64,000 nucleotides of DNA, taken from the NCBI GenBank assembly GCA_029449235.1, contig JANATG010000007.1, positions 1,116,001 to 1,180,000 on the forward strand, given 5' to 3'. Each line of letters begins with the position of its first letter. The stretch's first letter is position 1. A program made the position numbers and the translations under genes. Below are positions 12,977 through 23,802 of this stretch, piece by piece. Origin of the DNA: Linnemannia schmuckeri. Lineage: Eukaryota; Mortierellomycota; Mortierellomycetes; Mortierellales; Mortierellaceae. A model generated the notes under the pieces. The model saw only the letters and a program-made list of their open reading frames with translations. It did no database searches and was not told where the DNA came from.

Positions 12977-15900
12977 CTGTATGGCAGCCTTCGTACTTGC
13001 AAAATTAAAGCAGTTCGCGCCATTCTCTTACTTGGCATTTGACGCCTTCAACTAACTGTCTACCATCACATAGAACAACCAACATAGTAGCAGAGCCTAG
13101 GCTGGCATGAGGGCACAAGGATATCAGTACTCGGGAAGGCGCAGTGAGCGCCGCGTGATCCTTGCATGTTAGAGATAAGAAACCAGGCAGGTTTCTGCTG
13201 TGTTTGAATCTTCACTCGCCTGATGGGTTCCCTGTGCGCTGAAATGTGGGTTAGGGAATCGTAAGAAAATAATCGCGCCGCGCGCATTGACAGTAACCAG
13301 TTTGTTTAAAGGACCGCCCACACAGAGTGTCAGTGTGGTTCGTTCGAGGATGAAGAGTGGAGGAATAACGTATGGAGGTGGAGAAAAGAATGTGGGTTGA
13401 GGCAAAAGTTGCTACATAAAGTGAAGGTCAGGCTCACGTTTAAACAAAGAGTAAAGAGAGAATAGAGAGAGGGAGAGGAGGAAAGGGTGAGTCGGAGACT
13501 CTGGGTCCCGGATATTGTAGAGCATCTTATGTTTTAAGTTGTTTATATTTGAGTCACCCCACAACTGGCCTTGAGAGAAGAGGTAGGGAAGAGAGGCGCC
13601 CAATTCTCAGACAGAGCAGAGGAGAGAGAAATTACGAGATTCACACTAGCAGTGGGATAGACGAGAGTGGAAGAAGAAAAGAAGGATGGAACGAAGGGCT
13701 CGACTCTCTACTGTTTGTTTATCACGCCCCTCTTCCTTCTGTTTACAACGATATGCTCTCAAGAATACAGCCTCTGGTTTCTTCCTCTCGCTCGCTCTGT
13801 CTTATTTTCCATTTTCTTTTTCTGCTGACTAGGCCCGAACCTTAACGTCAGTGCCCTTTTGGAGCAGGATACACAGGTCCGACTCTCTCTTCTGTCATTC
13901 GCGCCCTCTTCTACACCGCTGCCTTTCTAATGAACACCCTTTTGTACTTTTGCAGCTTGCGATCCCCGATCATCGATATCATGGACCATCGATCCATGGA
14001 CTCATGTTCGAGCCTTGATATTTGATAATGGATATGGCAGTGTGTAGCGATCGAAAAGACTAGATATGCAGAACATCTGCTTTTAGACCATGTATCCTCT
14101 TTCGCATTGCATTACGAAGCACGTTGTCTCTCTCCTTTTTAGCAGATATCTCCTGCAACACATGAAAGAGAAAGGGTTCATTATCTCGCCCTAACGATCA
14201 TTTCTCTCTCTCTCGAGCCTTTTGTGTGATAGTGCTTCAGAAGTTTCGTTACATGTTAGACTATCTTTTTTTTTCTCAGGCCGCACTGTACCTAAAAGTG
14301 CATTCTTGGCTCACAGCGAAAACAGTTTTGTATCTTCATAGTATGGACTTGTTTGTTTTGTGTTTTTTTTTCATGCGCAGGAAGTGGCACAAACAAGGAC
14401 GAAGAGTACCTCGAAGTTGTACCTTCTGTTTGCCCCCTTTGTGCAATCCATGTGGTCGCGCTATCTTCGTACTTACGTTTTTGTAACATTGCGGACTCGA
14501 GGATTACTCGACTAAGAACCCTTTGCCCTTGATCGATCGCATCGGAGAGGTACGTAATTTCTTGTCCAACAAGTTGCACCACAAGCAGAGGCGAAGCGAT
14601 GCACGAATCGCACAAAAATACGAAAGGATTCAACTGCATCTCTCCTTTCTTAAGAGGACACCAGGCTGGTAGCCAATATCACAGCTCGTGGTGTTCTTGC
14701 TTGCAAAATGATATTTGAATCTGATAGAGAAAGCAAAATGAAAAAGGCGCAATTTGAGAGGCCGGTCCCTGAAAAATGGATAACGACAAGTGGTTTGACA
14801 AGAAGGCGAGACTGCCTGTTTATCGGCCCTTTTTTCCTTTGGGTCGGGTAGATTGGGGTCAAACCATGGTTGGCCTTTGCCGCAGAAGCTGAGTCCTCCA
14901 TGCACAAACACGAGGTGAGCCATCAAATGGTTCATTTTTTTTTTGATTCAATGGGATAAAAGTGCGCCGCCAGAGTGGAAACGCAAAGCAGCATGACAAT
15001 GCTCATTTTGTAAAGAGTGGGGGCCAACTCAACTTCCACATACACAGAGCACTTTTGCCTTCCCTCTCTCTTTTGCACTCCCTGTATGTCGGTTTCGGAG
15101 CTCCAATGAACCCTAGTCCTCCTCAATACCAAAGGCGTCGACTCCCAATCCAATCCATTTCATCCATTCGCTCAAATTATTCCACATGCAAACAAAGAAA
15201 TCGTCAACTGTCGCATGCAAGGATATTTCGCTCCCCAATACAGCCCACCAAGCCTACTCATAAAACCTACGTTTGTATTCTGTATTTGGTTTGAATGCAT
15301 ATCGCTCCCTCTTTTTGCACAACCATGGGATTCGTCTACAAACTTGGTCACAAAGAGAAAATAAAAAAAAATATGAGCGTTTTCCTTGCTTGTTTGTTTG
15401 TTTTGAGCGAGGAAGGAATTAACCAACAGGCAAAAAGATGCGTAATGAGAAATACAAACAATAGCAACCGCGTCCGTCGTTATAATCAATAAACAATCGA
15501 CAGAAAGGAAGAGAACGGTGATGACGATGAGGAGTAGAAAGTTACCGGCATGTTACAAACTCCATATTGTAAGAACTAAGAGGATTACCGATGAGCGCGT
15601 TATCGATCGATGAGAACAAGGGACTAGACGGTCGAGTCTCCATTCCTTCGTCCTATCTTCCGTCGTTATTTTTTCAGTAAAAAGTAAATGACAAGAAATA
15701 GGGAGACTTGAGCGGAATCATGAAGAGTTCCTTCTTTCCTTTCTTTTTATTTTCAACTGGATCCCTTCTCTCTTCCTTTTGCACGATGGAGCTGCATGTA
15801 CTGTACCGTATCCACTCTGGCTCTCTTTCTCCTGTCACTTTCTAATATTTTCCGAGAGTCGAAGAGGAAAAAGGAAAGTAGGGTTCAGTCTAACCAATTC

Positions 15901-17052
15901 ACCCATCCTAACCCCACTCCTCTTTCACTCCGCCCTTCTCTTCATCTTGCATCCTTGCATCAGTATTGCCTTCGTGCACCATATATATCTCTCCCCTTCC
16001 ATCCATTCTCCGCCGCCTCTCCAGTCATATCTATTTTCTCCCCCCAACAAGTAAATATTGGTGTCTGTTCGCCAAACACCTGTTTGAATGTCCATAGTGT
16101 TTTTTTTTGTATCTAGAATGACAGCTCAATGAACGCTTCGCACCATACACGACACAGAAAAGGCGAAGAGAGAAGAGTAAACAAAAATCGCGGCGCCCAA
16201 TTTGTCTGTCATGGGTCATGAGGCCAGCGCTGCAGGATCCCGCATATTGTAGAGAAGAATATACATGTATGTGTATGTGTGCTCATCCCGCAACGCCTCC
16301 AACCAGAAACAAAACAAATACAAACAAAAACACCCATTACGGCCTAACACGCGCACACGATACATTCTTGGAATGGAAAAAGGTACCTCAATGAATCAAA
16401 AACAAACAAGCTGCACGAATATTCTCCGCTGAATAGCCCATTCCTATTCGTAATCACAATTAGCACGCCCCTCCTCATGCGTTCAGGGCTTCTCATCCTC
16501 AGAAATTAATGTATCTCATGCATTTTAAAACAAATGGATTTCCAAAGGAGGTACGCATTGGGGGGACGGCGCCGTTTATGTAAGGAGCCTTTTGGGGCTA
16601 ACATGCGTGTTCAATATGCATGGACTATGTAGGTCTTCCCGTGGTTTTAGGCCCATATGAACATGCAAAGACACCAGGCGCCCTTAGGTCTTCCAGCGAA
16701 ATTGACTACCGTTTAGATTCATTTTCTTCTTCGTGTTGTATGAATGGCGGCGGTGTAATGTATATCAGCCTTTATTATCTTTTGGTGCGGTTTAGTACAG
16801 GATCTTATTCAAGCCAACAAGAGCACCACAATTCACACTGGCATGAATGCTACTTGTCACCTCTCGGAAGTCCCCAGCCAGCCCTAGCAAATCCTGAGTG
16901 TTGTTGAGCTTATCCGATGTCACGACTTTGCACGCGCGTGAAAGACAACAGGTTCACTTTGAATCATATCTCTTGTGACAGTGATGCTCTTACCTCCACT
17001 CAGAACCCCACAGTCCTGAGGTTGTCACCTACCCCTCGCGTCTTTGTCATGT

Positions 17053-17077
17053 AAAAAAAAAAAAAAAAAAAAAAAAA
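17053..17077. repeat. Poly(A) tract, 25 nt
   Basis: Uninterrupted run of A about 870 bases downstream of the RPL16 stop codon (RPL16 is on the minus strand). Confidence 0.9.
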
Positions 17078-17949
17078 GAACAATCATGACCTGTAGACTG
17101 TTTCATGCCTGGAAGACGAAGACTAGCGACAAATAATAAACTTGGCCGAGGTACAGAGTTCCTTCAAGTTTTTCAGTCTCGCCAACTTCACTCGCTTTTT
17201 GTATCTCAGATTCGCTGTCTTTTGCCAACATTCCCACCAACCAGGAACGTGGTTCCAATAATGAATGGTACGCACTTCGGTACTTTAGAGCGGAAAACAA
17301 GCTCCCTAGCGGCCAGTTATAGCCGGGTCGATAGTAATGCCGGAGGTGAGGGACCCGCTGTGTAAAATCTTAGAAGCAAATAATTGGAAGAACGTTTTAA
17401 AAGGCAACGCGTCATCCTGTTCTCATTGGACTGAAGCTCAAGGTCGTGGTGCTGACACAAAGGCGATCTGATCACCCAAAGGATCGATTTTCTACAATAA
17501 AAGGCTTTTACTTGGTAGTAAAAGTCGTGATGTTCAGCACACAGCAAATACACATTCATAAACAAAATGTCATCTGATCACATAAAACTAGAGATACGAT
17601 TAGGAGACATCTTTGCTCCTTCATGTGAGGAATGTGAGGACGCGGTGTCGCCCTTTTGTGAGACACGTCATTAGGGCAAAAGTGATATTGGCGATATGGA
17701 CGTGGTTGTGAGTGCCTTGCCGCCATCAAAATATTCTCGCCTGTGTTGAAAACACCCTGAAGAGCTTAATTAGACTCAGCATGGACAATGACCTACCACT
17801 CTGCACACACAAGCATTCATATCACACTTTCGAATGGGACACCATCGCCATGATTTTCATTGATACAAAGAATAAAAGAGAACAGAGGGACATAGAATAG
17901 AAATTTGATATTTGTTTTTCATTAGAGTGAGGATGCGACTCTAAAGAAC

Positions 17950-19703
17950 TTAGTAACCGAGGGCAGAGATCTTCTCCTGGACAGCAGCCAACTCGGAGGA
18001 CTTGGCAGAGGCAGCCTTGGCACGGACGTTGGCAATAGCCTTCTTGCGCTCGTAGAAAGCCTTGGACTTGACCTTGCGCTTCTCCTCGAGGTTGGCGACA
18101 ACGTCGTTGTACTTCCAGCCGACCTCGTGCGAGACACGCTTGATGGTGCAGTACTTGCGGCCAGGCTTGAGCTTGAGGACACGGAGAGCCGAGGGGACGA
18201 CCATGCGCTTCATGCGGTCATAGGGAGGGGGGACACCCTCGAAGAGCTTGATGCGGTCAAGAGCGGCGGCACCACGGGCAGTCTTGTGGGGGACCATTCC
18301 GCGGATGGCACGGTAGAAGATGCGCGAGGGAGCGCGGAAATGGAAGGCACCACGGGCGGGGTTGACGACGCAACGCTTGCGGAGGAAAGCGTGGTACTTC
18401 ACTGTATATGTTTCAATTATTTTTTGATAATAAGAGCAAGGTATGTTAGATTAATGCTGTTTCCTAAAATCGTGTAGATGTTTGTCGTGTACAAAGAATA
18501 AACGATGCCCCATGGTATGCTATCCAAGTAAAACTGCCAACATCCTGTAATCTCTGCGCCATTTCTTTTCCTGTGAAGATGAGCCTCGTAAAGCCGCAAG
18601 GATATCGATTTTGCCCATATAGATTGCCGACAATAAACTTCATTGCTCGCAGCTGGTTTATATGCCGAGAAATGGTGGCGTCTCCCAAAGGTCCGTTTCC
18701 TTGCTCCCCTATGCGTTGCTGTTGTTGGATGAAATAATGGTCGACTTGGTTCTTTCCTTTTTCAACTCCTCATATCCCGTCGTTTGTCGGTGTGAATGTA
18801 GCTCCATTGCCTGTATGCCATCCCCTGGCAACTGGCCTTCACAAATGCTAATAAAGACTGCAAAAAATTAGACTCGGCTTGGTGGTGCCTTTGGTAAGAG
18901 TTCACTTACGCTTGTTACGGAAGAAGGAACCGGAGACGTTCAACTCCTCGCAACGGACAACGACGACGCGCTGACCGGTGAGAGCCTGCTTAGCAACAAT
19001 GGAGGCGAGGCGACCCAAGAGATGGCCTTTACCGTCGATGACAACCACCTGATGATAGCGATGGAAGTGGACAAATAAGATAGGCGCTGGTGGTTAGAGG
19101 AGAGGTCTTGATATCGTATTGTAAGGTTGTGTAGTGTTGTGTGGTCGAGTTGAGTCGGTCCTGGTCCCCGCTGGTAGTCCCGTTAACGCTGTGATCACTA
19201 TGATCCTCCTTGCCCAAGTTGATGGGATGCGCGGTGAGAGATGATGAGTTGCTGGGGTAAAGAGTTGTCTATGACATCCCTTCGCCTTGAACATGTTGCA
19301 GACTTGGATCCTGGAGAGGGATTGAATGTTGAATGTCAAATGTCGAATGATTTTTTTGACGATAGTTTCCAGCTATAGTTGGTAGGTAGAGTGATGGTTG
19401 TTCCTGAAAGGTGGATCCCGATTCGAGATTAACCATTCCTAATGGTCATCCCTGGTTGACGAAAAACATGGGGTTGTATGCCCAAGTGTCATAAAAATCG
19501 GGCATAGGTCCGCCAGGAAAAATCGGGCAGAGATCCGACTAGGGATTCGATGTTTTTTTCCTCCTGTCGATGTCGATGGTGGATCCTGATAACGCCGTTG
19601 ATCCCTTCCTCCACGATCCTTCTTTCCTCCCTTCCTATCCTCCTTCCTTCCCGTTCCCCAGAGAGAGGCTAGTTTGTTGAATTACTTTTTCAAACGAGCT
19701 CAT
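17950..19703 (-). CDS. RPL16: 60S ribosomal protein uL13 (L16/L13a)
   Basis: Structural protein of the large ribosomal subunit. Exons are 19703-19686 (only 18 nt, encoding MSSFEK), 19048-18910 and 18401-17950, giving 202 residues; the yeast protein has about 199. Family blocks are clear: VVVIDGKGHLLGRLAS at the N-terminus, NKLKYHAFLRKR across the second splice junction, FHFRAPSRIFYRAIRGM, and KLKPGRKYC followed by VGWKYNDVV. The start was chosen because MSSFEK joins in frame, through a gtaatt donor, to the universally conserved VVVIDGKG block. Both introns are long for this window (637 and 508 nt), a common situation in fungal ribosomal protein genes. Transcribed in tandem with the upstream GPI-anchored protein gene, whose stop is 267 bases away. 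Confidence 0.96.
19049..19685 (-). other. First intron of RPL16, with internal direct repeat
   Basis: A 637-nt intron separating the 18-nt first coding exon from the rest. Two near-identical copies of about 20 nt (core AAAAATCGGGCA, then G-TCCG) lie at about 19,494-19,514 and 19,521-19,541. No C/D-box motif set (TGATGA plus CTGA with flanking stem) was evident on the transcribed strand. Confidence 0.6.
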
Positions 19704-19970
19704 GTTGGAAAATATGCCAAAGTGGTAAATTTAGAGGAGGAAAAAACCGTCGAGTTGCCACTGCCCAACTTCTTTTGTGTTTTTTTTTTCTCTGTGCCTC
19801 TCTCGCTCATTTTTTTTCGTTGGTTTCAGTGGCTGATGGATTGAAAAATAATCCAAAGGTCGTCTCGATCACACAGCATTTGCGATCGAATGACCTTCAA
19901 TTTTTCGAGCGATATGCCGATATGCGCACGTGATAATTTTTATTAGACTGGGTTGACAAAAAACTACAGC

Positions 19971-21159
19971 TTAAAGCAAGAGCATAGCAGAGGCGAGGAC
20001 CATGGTGGTACCAATGACGGCCTTTGAGGCCTTGTTGACCAGGCCGCTGGATGCTGGAGGGGCGTAGACGGGGAGAGTGGCCTTGACAACGGGGGCACCA
20101 GCGATGGTGGCAACGGGCGAGGTCACATTGGCCGAAGCGGCAACGACGTTGATAGGGAACTTGTACGTCAACTTTGTCTCTTGAACCAACTTCAACGTGT
20201 ATCCGATGACGAGCTATTTATTCATGTGAACGACGGAGAGAAAACGGATGGTTAGCATTGTCCATCATTGTGACAGAGAAGTGTGCTTATGTAGGTGTTC
20301 TCTTTCTCTCTGTTGTTCTATGTTGTCCAGGGGGTAATTATGGGCCGTTGTTCGTTCGATTTCCATTTTTTTGCATTGTGGAGCGTGCAAAAACTGGTCG
20401 GCCGGCGTTTTAAATTAATTAACACGCCCCTCCAGCTCTTTCAGTTCCTTCTTTGCCCTTCTCATTCCCTCAGCTCGTTTCTTTCTCTATTTCTTCGCTC
20501 ATGCGAAGCGGAATGAGAGATCAGCTTGCCCCAAGAAACATAGATGAGGAAAGCACAAAAACTGTACTCCTACTTACGGTGTAGTTGGAAGGGTAAGAGT
20601 CGGCGGGTATGGTGAGCTCAGCACGCTTGGGGTAGTAGTTGCCTTTGCAGACATCAGCGACCTGGCATACGGCAGCGTAGCCGGTGTTGCGGCCATTGTC
20701 CCATGCAATCTCCACAGTCTGGTTGCCGGTTGCGCCAACCCACGACAACGACGTCAATGTGACTATTGTGGAAAAGGTAGTGGTGGTTAGTCGGTGATAT
20801 GGACTTTCATTCCTCTTTCTCTTCGATTATTTTTTTTAGAGTGATTGGCGATTTTTCAGGGGGACGTGGGGGAATGAGAGAGCGAACACATGCAAAACAG
20901 CCGCCCAACTGAATTAATCCAGGGTAAACATACCGGTGCCGGTGTTGAGCGTAGGAGCGGTGGTGTTGGTGTTGGTATCGTTGCCGACCATCTTCAAGGT
21001 ATAGAACGCGTACTCGAAGGGGATGGCGTCTCCAACCTTGACAGAGGCGTTGAACGAGGGTCCGATGATCGCGAAGTCACCTCCCATGTTCTTCCATGGG
21101 TTGGCAGCGAGGACAGTACTGGCCAGGGCCAAAATAGAAGCAGCAGCAGCGAAACGCAT
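19971..21159 (-). CDS. Small secreted GPI-anchored surface protein
   Basis: Exons 21159-20934, 20762-20578 and 20213-19971 join in frame to 217 residues. Residues 1-19 (MRFAAAASILALASTVLAA) are a classic signal peptide. The mature part begins NPWKNMGGDFAIIGPSFNAS and contains a beta-type segment with WVGATGNQTVEIAWDNG and two cysteines (VCQVADVCKG). Several N-glycosylation sequons are present (NAS, NTT, NQT, NYT, NVT). The C-terminus has a small-residue site near PASSGLVNK followed by a hydrophobic tail ending MLLL, as required for GPI attachment. General layout recalls Kre9/Knh1-like or small cell-wall proteins, but the similarity is weak and I do not assign a function beyond surface anchoring. 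Confidence 0.88.
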
Positions 21160-22422
21160 TGTTGTATATATGTATTTAGGGGTTTTTTGGTTTGATGAGT
21201 TCGTAAAGAAAGGAGGTGTAGAGGAGGAAGTGAGCGAGAGGAAGTGTGGGTGAGAGGACTGACAGTACAGGGTACGGATGGAGATGGGCAAGCGAGCAAA
21301 GGAAAAAAAAAGAAAAAAAAAAGTAAAAACAAAAAATCGAACGAACCACCGAAATACCTCTCCTCATTCTCTTCTACTGCTCATTCTCCTGGTAGAAAGA
21401 ACAACATCGGCTGTTGAGCCTATCTTCAACCCTAATTCATCGCCCACCTTCGACTACTTCTATGAATATGCTGCATATATAACTTGTCCGCCGCATATTT
21501 CACACTTTGTCAGCCGATATGTATCTCTGTCTTTTATGCCCCTGGCGAGGGTGAGGGAATAGAGAAGCAAGAATGGAAGAAAGCATCGACCAAGCATCCC
21601 GTCATCTTACCGAGTCAAGAAAAGGAAGGATTGGCTCGTCTTGAGTAATGGATTGAGAGTTTGTCGCCCCTTCTCCACTCTTGCACTGTTGTTGTTTGAT
21701 GCTCTCCTCCACAAAAAAAAAAAAAAAAAAAAAGGCTGTTCACTTTTCCATTTGTTTGTGCATACTCGCTATTACGCCACAAAGGAAAATAAGAAAAGAG
21801 ACAAAAATCAAGTGAGCACTGGCATAAAAGAAACACGCCAGCGAACCATTGAACTACAACCAAGGCAAATACAAACAAACAAACTGACAGTTGATCCTGT
21901 ATGTATCTGTGTTCATGAACATGAAGAGTGCTGACTGCGTGTGTAGCATGAGACAAAAAACAAAGACAAGGGCAAATAAAATATATGAGAGCATTTTACA
22001 GGCAAGACTCAGTTCTGCACCCCTTGAAGAAGCCCATTTGTGAATCATGCAGAAAAAAAAATAACGACCGTCGTTGGTTTCTTCATTATTGTTGACAGTA
22101 AGAAGAAAAGGCACACTAAAGTGTACGAATAAAAAGGAAAAGCCATGCCCTTAAAGAGGTGCATTAGGATGTGAGAAGAGAAGGCAGAGAGTGCAGGTGG
22201 AGAAATAAGAAAAGACACACATTGACCATCCATGCAATGCAGCTGTCGATGTACTTGTTCACGTTTTGTGTTTGTTTATTAATGTACGAGGTTGTGTGTT
22301 ATTAAAAGAGAGAAAGTGCGAGGTGTAAATGAGGAAAGTAGGATGGGATATGTACAATGATTATGTTGGAAGGAGGGGTATCTACGAAGAGCAAACAATG
22401 AACCACAAGAAGAGTGGACGAC
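21160..22422. other. Intergenic: promoter of GPI protein, 3' side of next gene
   Basis: No supported gene. The part next to 21,159 is pyrimidine-rich on the coding strand and holds a TATATA string near 21,474. An A22 tract lies at 21,713-21,734. The remaining frames are short and Phe/Ser-rich. Confidence 0.6.
21713..21734. repeat. Poly(A) tract, 22 nt
   Basis: Uninterrupted A run upstream of the GPI-anchored protein gene. Confidence 0.9.
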
Positions 22423-23802
22423 CTAGGAGACCCATATCTCAATTTCAGCAGAGCAAGGCTCTGGGAGCAAATTCCTGTCGACGACAGAGATATAGGCGAC
22501 CTGACCCACATGGGCATTCTCGACTAGTTGTGCCTGACTGTCTGCAGCAATGCTCCGGTCGACCTGATCCATCATCACATCCATCGAAGGCAAACCCCCA
22601 GCCGAGATGACCGCCGACAACAGCGACGATTCAGACCGTTGGGACTCAATTGACATCCTTGACTCCGCCAGGGGCATGGCGGTCGAAAAGACGGAGCTGG
22701 CATTGCTACTAAGACTGGAACTGGTAAAAGATCTTGATGGTCTGGAACCAGGGACGGTAGCGATGGACTTCTTTGACGATCCACCAGTTGCTTGCTCTTC
22801 TCCACCTTGTTGCAAAGGAGCGGCCTTGATTGCGTTGGACCGCTGAAGAGTTGTTACTGCCGTCGTGATCGCGTTGATACTGGTTAGGCCCGAGTCAGAA
22901 ACGGTCGGATTGAGAATGCATTCGAAGGCCCGGTCCAAGGCTTCCTCTCGGACTCCTCTCTCGCAGGTGTCAGACAAGGCAGTCTCCTTCTCTTGCTGGT
23001 CTTGGTGCTGCGGTGAGGAGGTAGGTGAGGGTGGTAATGAAGACATACTGATGACACTGCTGGCTCTAGACCTCACCGACAGACTCCGGTGAGGCAAACA
23101 GATATTGTTGTTCTCGTATGCAGTGGCAGGAGCGAGTCCAGCGACCCAGATATCGAGATGTTGAGGGACAACGACAACCTGATGCGAGGCTCTCTTCCAA
23201 CGACGGTTAGGCATGGATTTGCTGCGGGAAAGGGACGAGGCCGATGCCTTCTGCTGCTGCTGCTGCTGTTGGATGGAAAAGACCGGGAAGGTTGCAGGCG
23301 AAGCGGATCGCTGACTATGCTTGTTGGAAGTTGAAGGTAATAAAATAACCTCCTTGCATACGCCGTGCTTGTGAGAGAAAGATGCAGCCGACGATGGTGA
23401 GTGATGGCCTGTGCTGTATGAAGAAGACGAAGGCGAGGAAGAGGAGACGGTGTGGCGTTTGCGCTGGAGAGTGTAGAGAGGTGTGTCAAAGCTTTCGGTT
23501 CTGTAATGGCGTCCTTGGTGGCTCTGGCTGTGGTGTAGGTGGTGGTTGTGGCTGTGATAGTGTTTGTGGTTGATATGATTGTGTTTGTTGTAGTACTGGA
23601 GATAGGAGACTCTGCGTCCATTACTGTGTTGGAAGCTGGGCGTTGTAGGTGTGCAAGGGGTTGAGTTGGCAGGAGAAGAAGAGGCAGAGGAGGAGTCCTT
23701 TGACTCTGATGTGCTTTTGGAGCGACTCAATGCTCTTTGAAGGCGCAAGACCTTGACAGCGGCCTTGAAATAGGCCGTTGCGGGTTTTGAGGGCTGTGAC
23801 AT
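22423..23802 (-). CDS. Hypothetical low-complexity Ser/His/Gln-rich protein
   Basis: Single-exon frame of 459 residues starting MSQPSKPATAYFKAAVKVLRL. I do not recognise it. Visible features: a basic, helical N-terminus (residues 1-30), a Ser/Thr/Pro-rich stretch, and a histidine-rich tract around residues 70-100 (HNHINHKHYHSHNHH...). A Gln run sits near residue 180, and a basic SKSMPNRRWKRASHQ patch precedes a conserved-looking VVVPQHLDIWVAGLAPATAYENN block. Long Ser-rich linkers then lead to a more ordered C-terminus (about residues 395-459, including VDRSIAADSQ and the end AEIEIWVS). The ordered C-terminal block and the VVVPQHLDIWVAGL block make a real gene likely despite the low complexity. 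A pyrimidine-rich 5' flank (+ strand purines at 23,860-24,230) fits a promoter/5' UTR. Confidence 0.72.
   Translation of the reverse strand: MSQPSKPATAYFKAAVKVLRLQRALSRSKSTSESKDSSSASSSPANSTPCTPTTPSFQHSNGRRVSYLQYYNKHNHINHKHYHSHNHHLHHSQSHQGRHYRTESFDTPLYTLQRKRHTVSSSSPSSSSYSTGHHSPSSAASFSHKHGVCKEVILLPSTSNKHSQRSASPATFPVFSIQQQQQQQKASASSLSRSKSMPNRRWKRASHQVVVVPQHLDIWVAGLAPATAYENNNICLPHRSLSVRSRASSVISMSSLPPSPTSSPQHQDQQEKETALSDTCERGVREEALDRAFECILNPTVSDSGLTSINAITTAVTTLQRSNAIKAAPLQQGGEEQATGGSSKKSIATVPGSRPSRSFTSSSLSSNASSVFSTAMPLAESRMSIESQRSESSLLSAVISAGGLPSMDVMMDQVDRSIAADSQAQLVENAHVGQVAYISVVDRNLLPEPCSAEIEIWVS

Larger units (their letters stand above)
8849..17949. other. Gene desert of about 9.1 kb
   Basis: I find no convincing gene. 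The first 450 bases (8,860-9,300) are a nearly pure purine stretch on the + strand, which is the promoter/5' UTR side of the membrane-protein gene. The remainder is A/T-rich, with homopolymers (T28 at 12,088-12,115; T26 at 12,951-12,976; A25 at 17,053-17,077), a CAAAAA microsatellite near 10,180-10,206 and a weak tRNA-like relic at 9,627-9,686. The longest frames are low-complexity (Phe/Ser/Leu-rich) without conserved blocks or intron-joined continuity. Non-coding RNAs or long UTRs cannot be excluded by eye. Confidence 0.6.

Noticed and set aside
13955..14010. Palindrome-rich stretch (ATCGATATC, CCATCGATCCATGG)
   Set aside because: Short dyads clustered by chance; no gene edge or second copy nearby to give it meaning.
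19094..19339. Possible first exon of RPL16 starting MTFNIQSL
   Set aside because: No suitable donor joins it in frame, whereas the MSSFEK exon at 19,703-19,686 joins cleanly and matches the family start.
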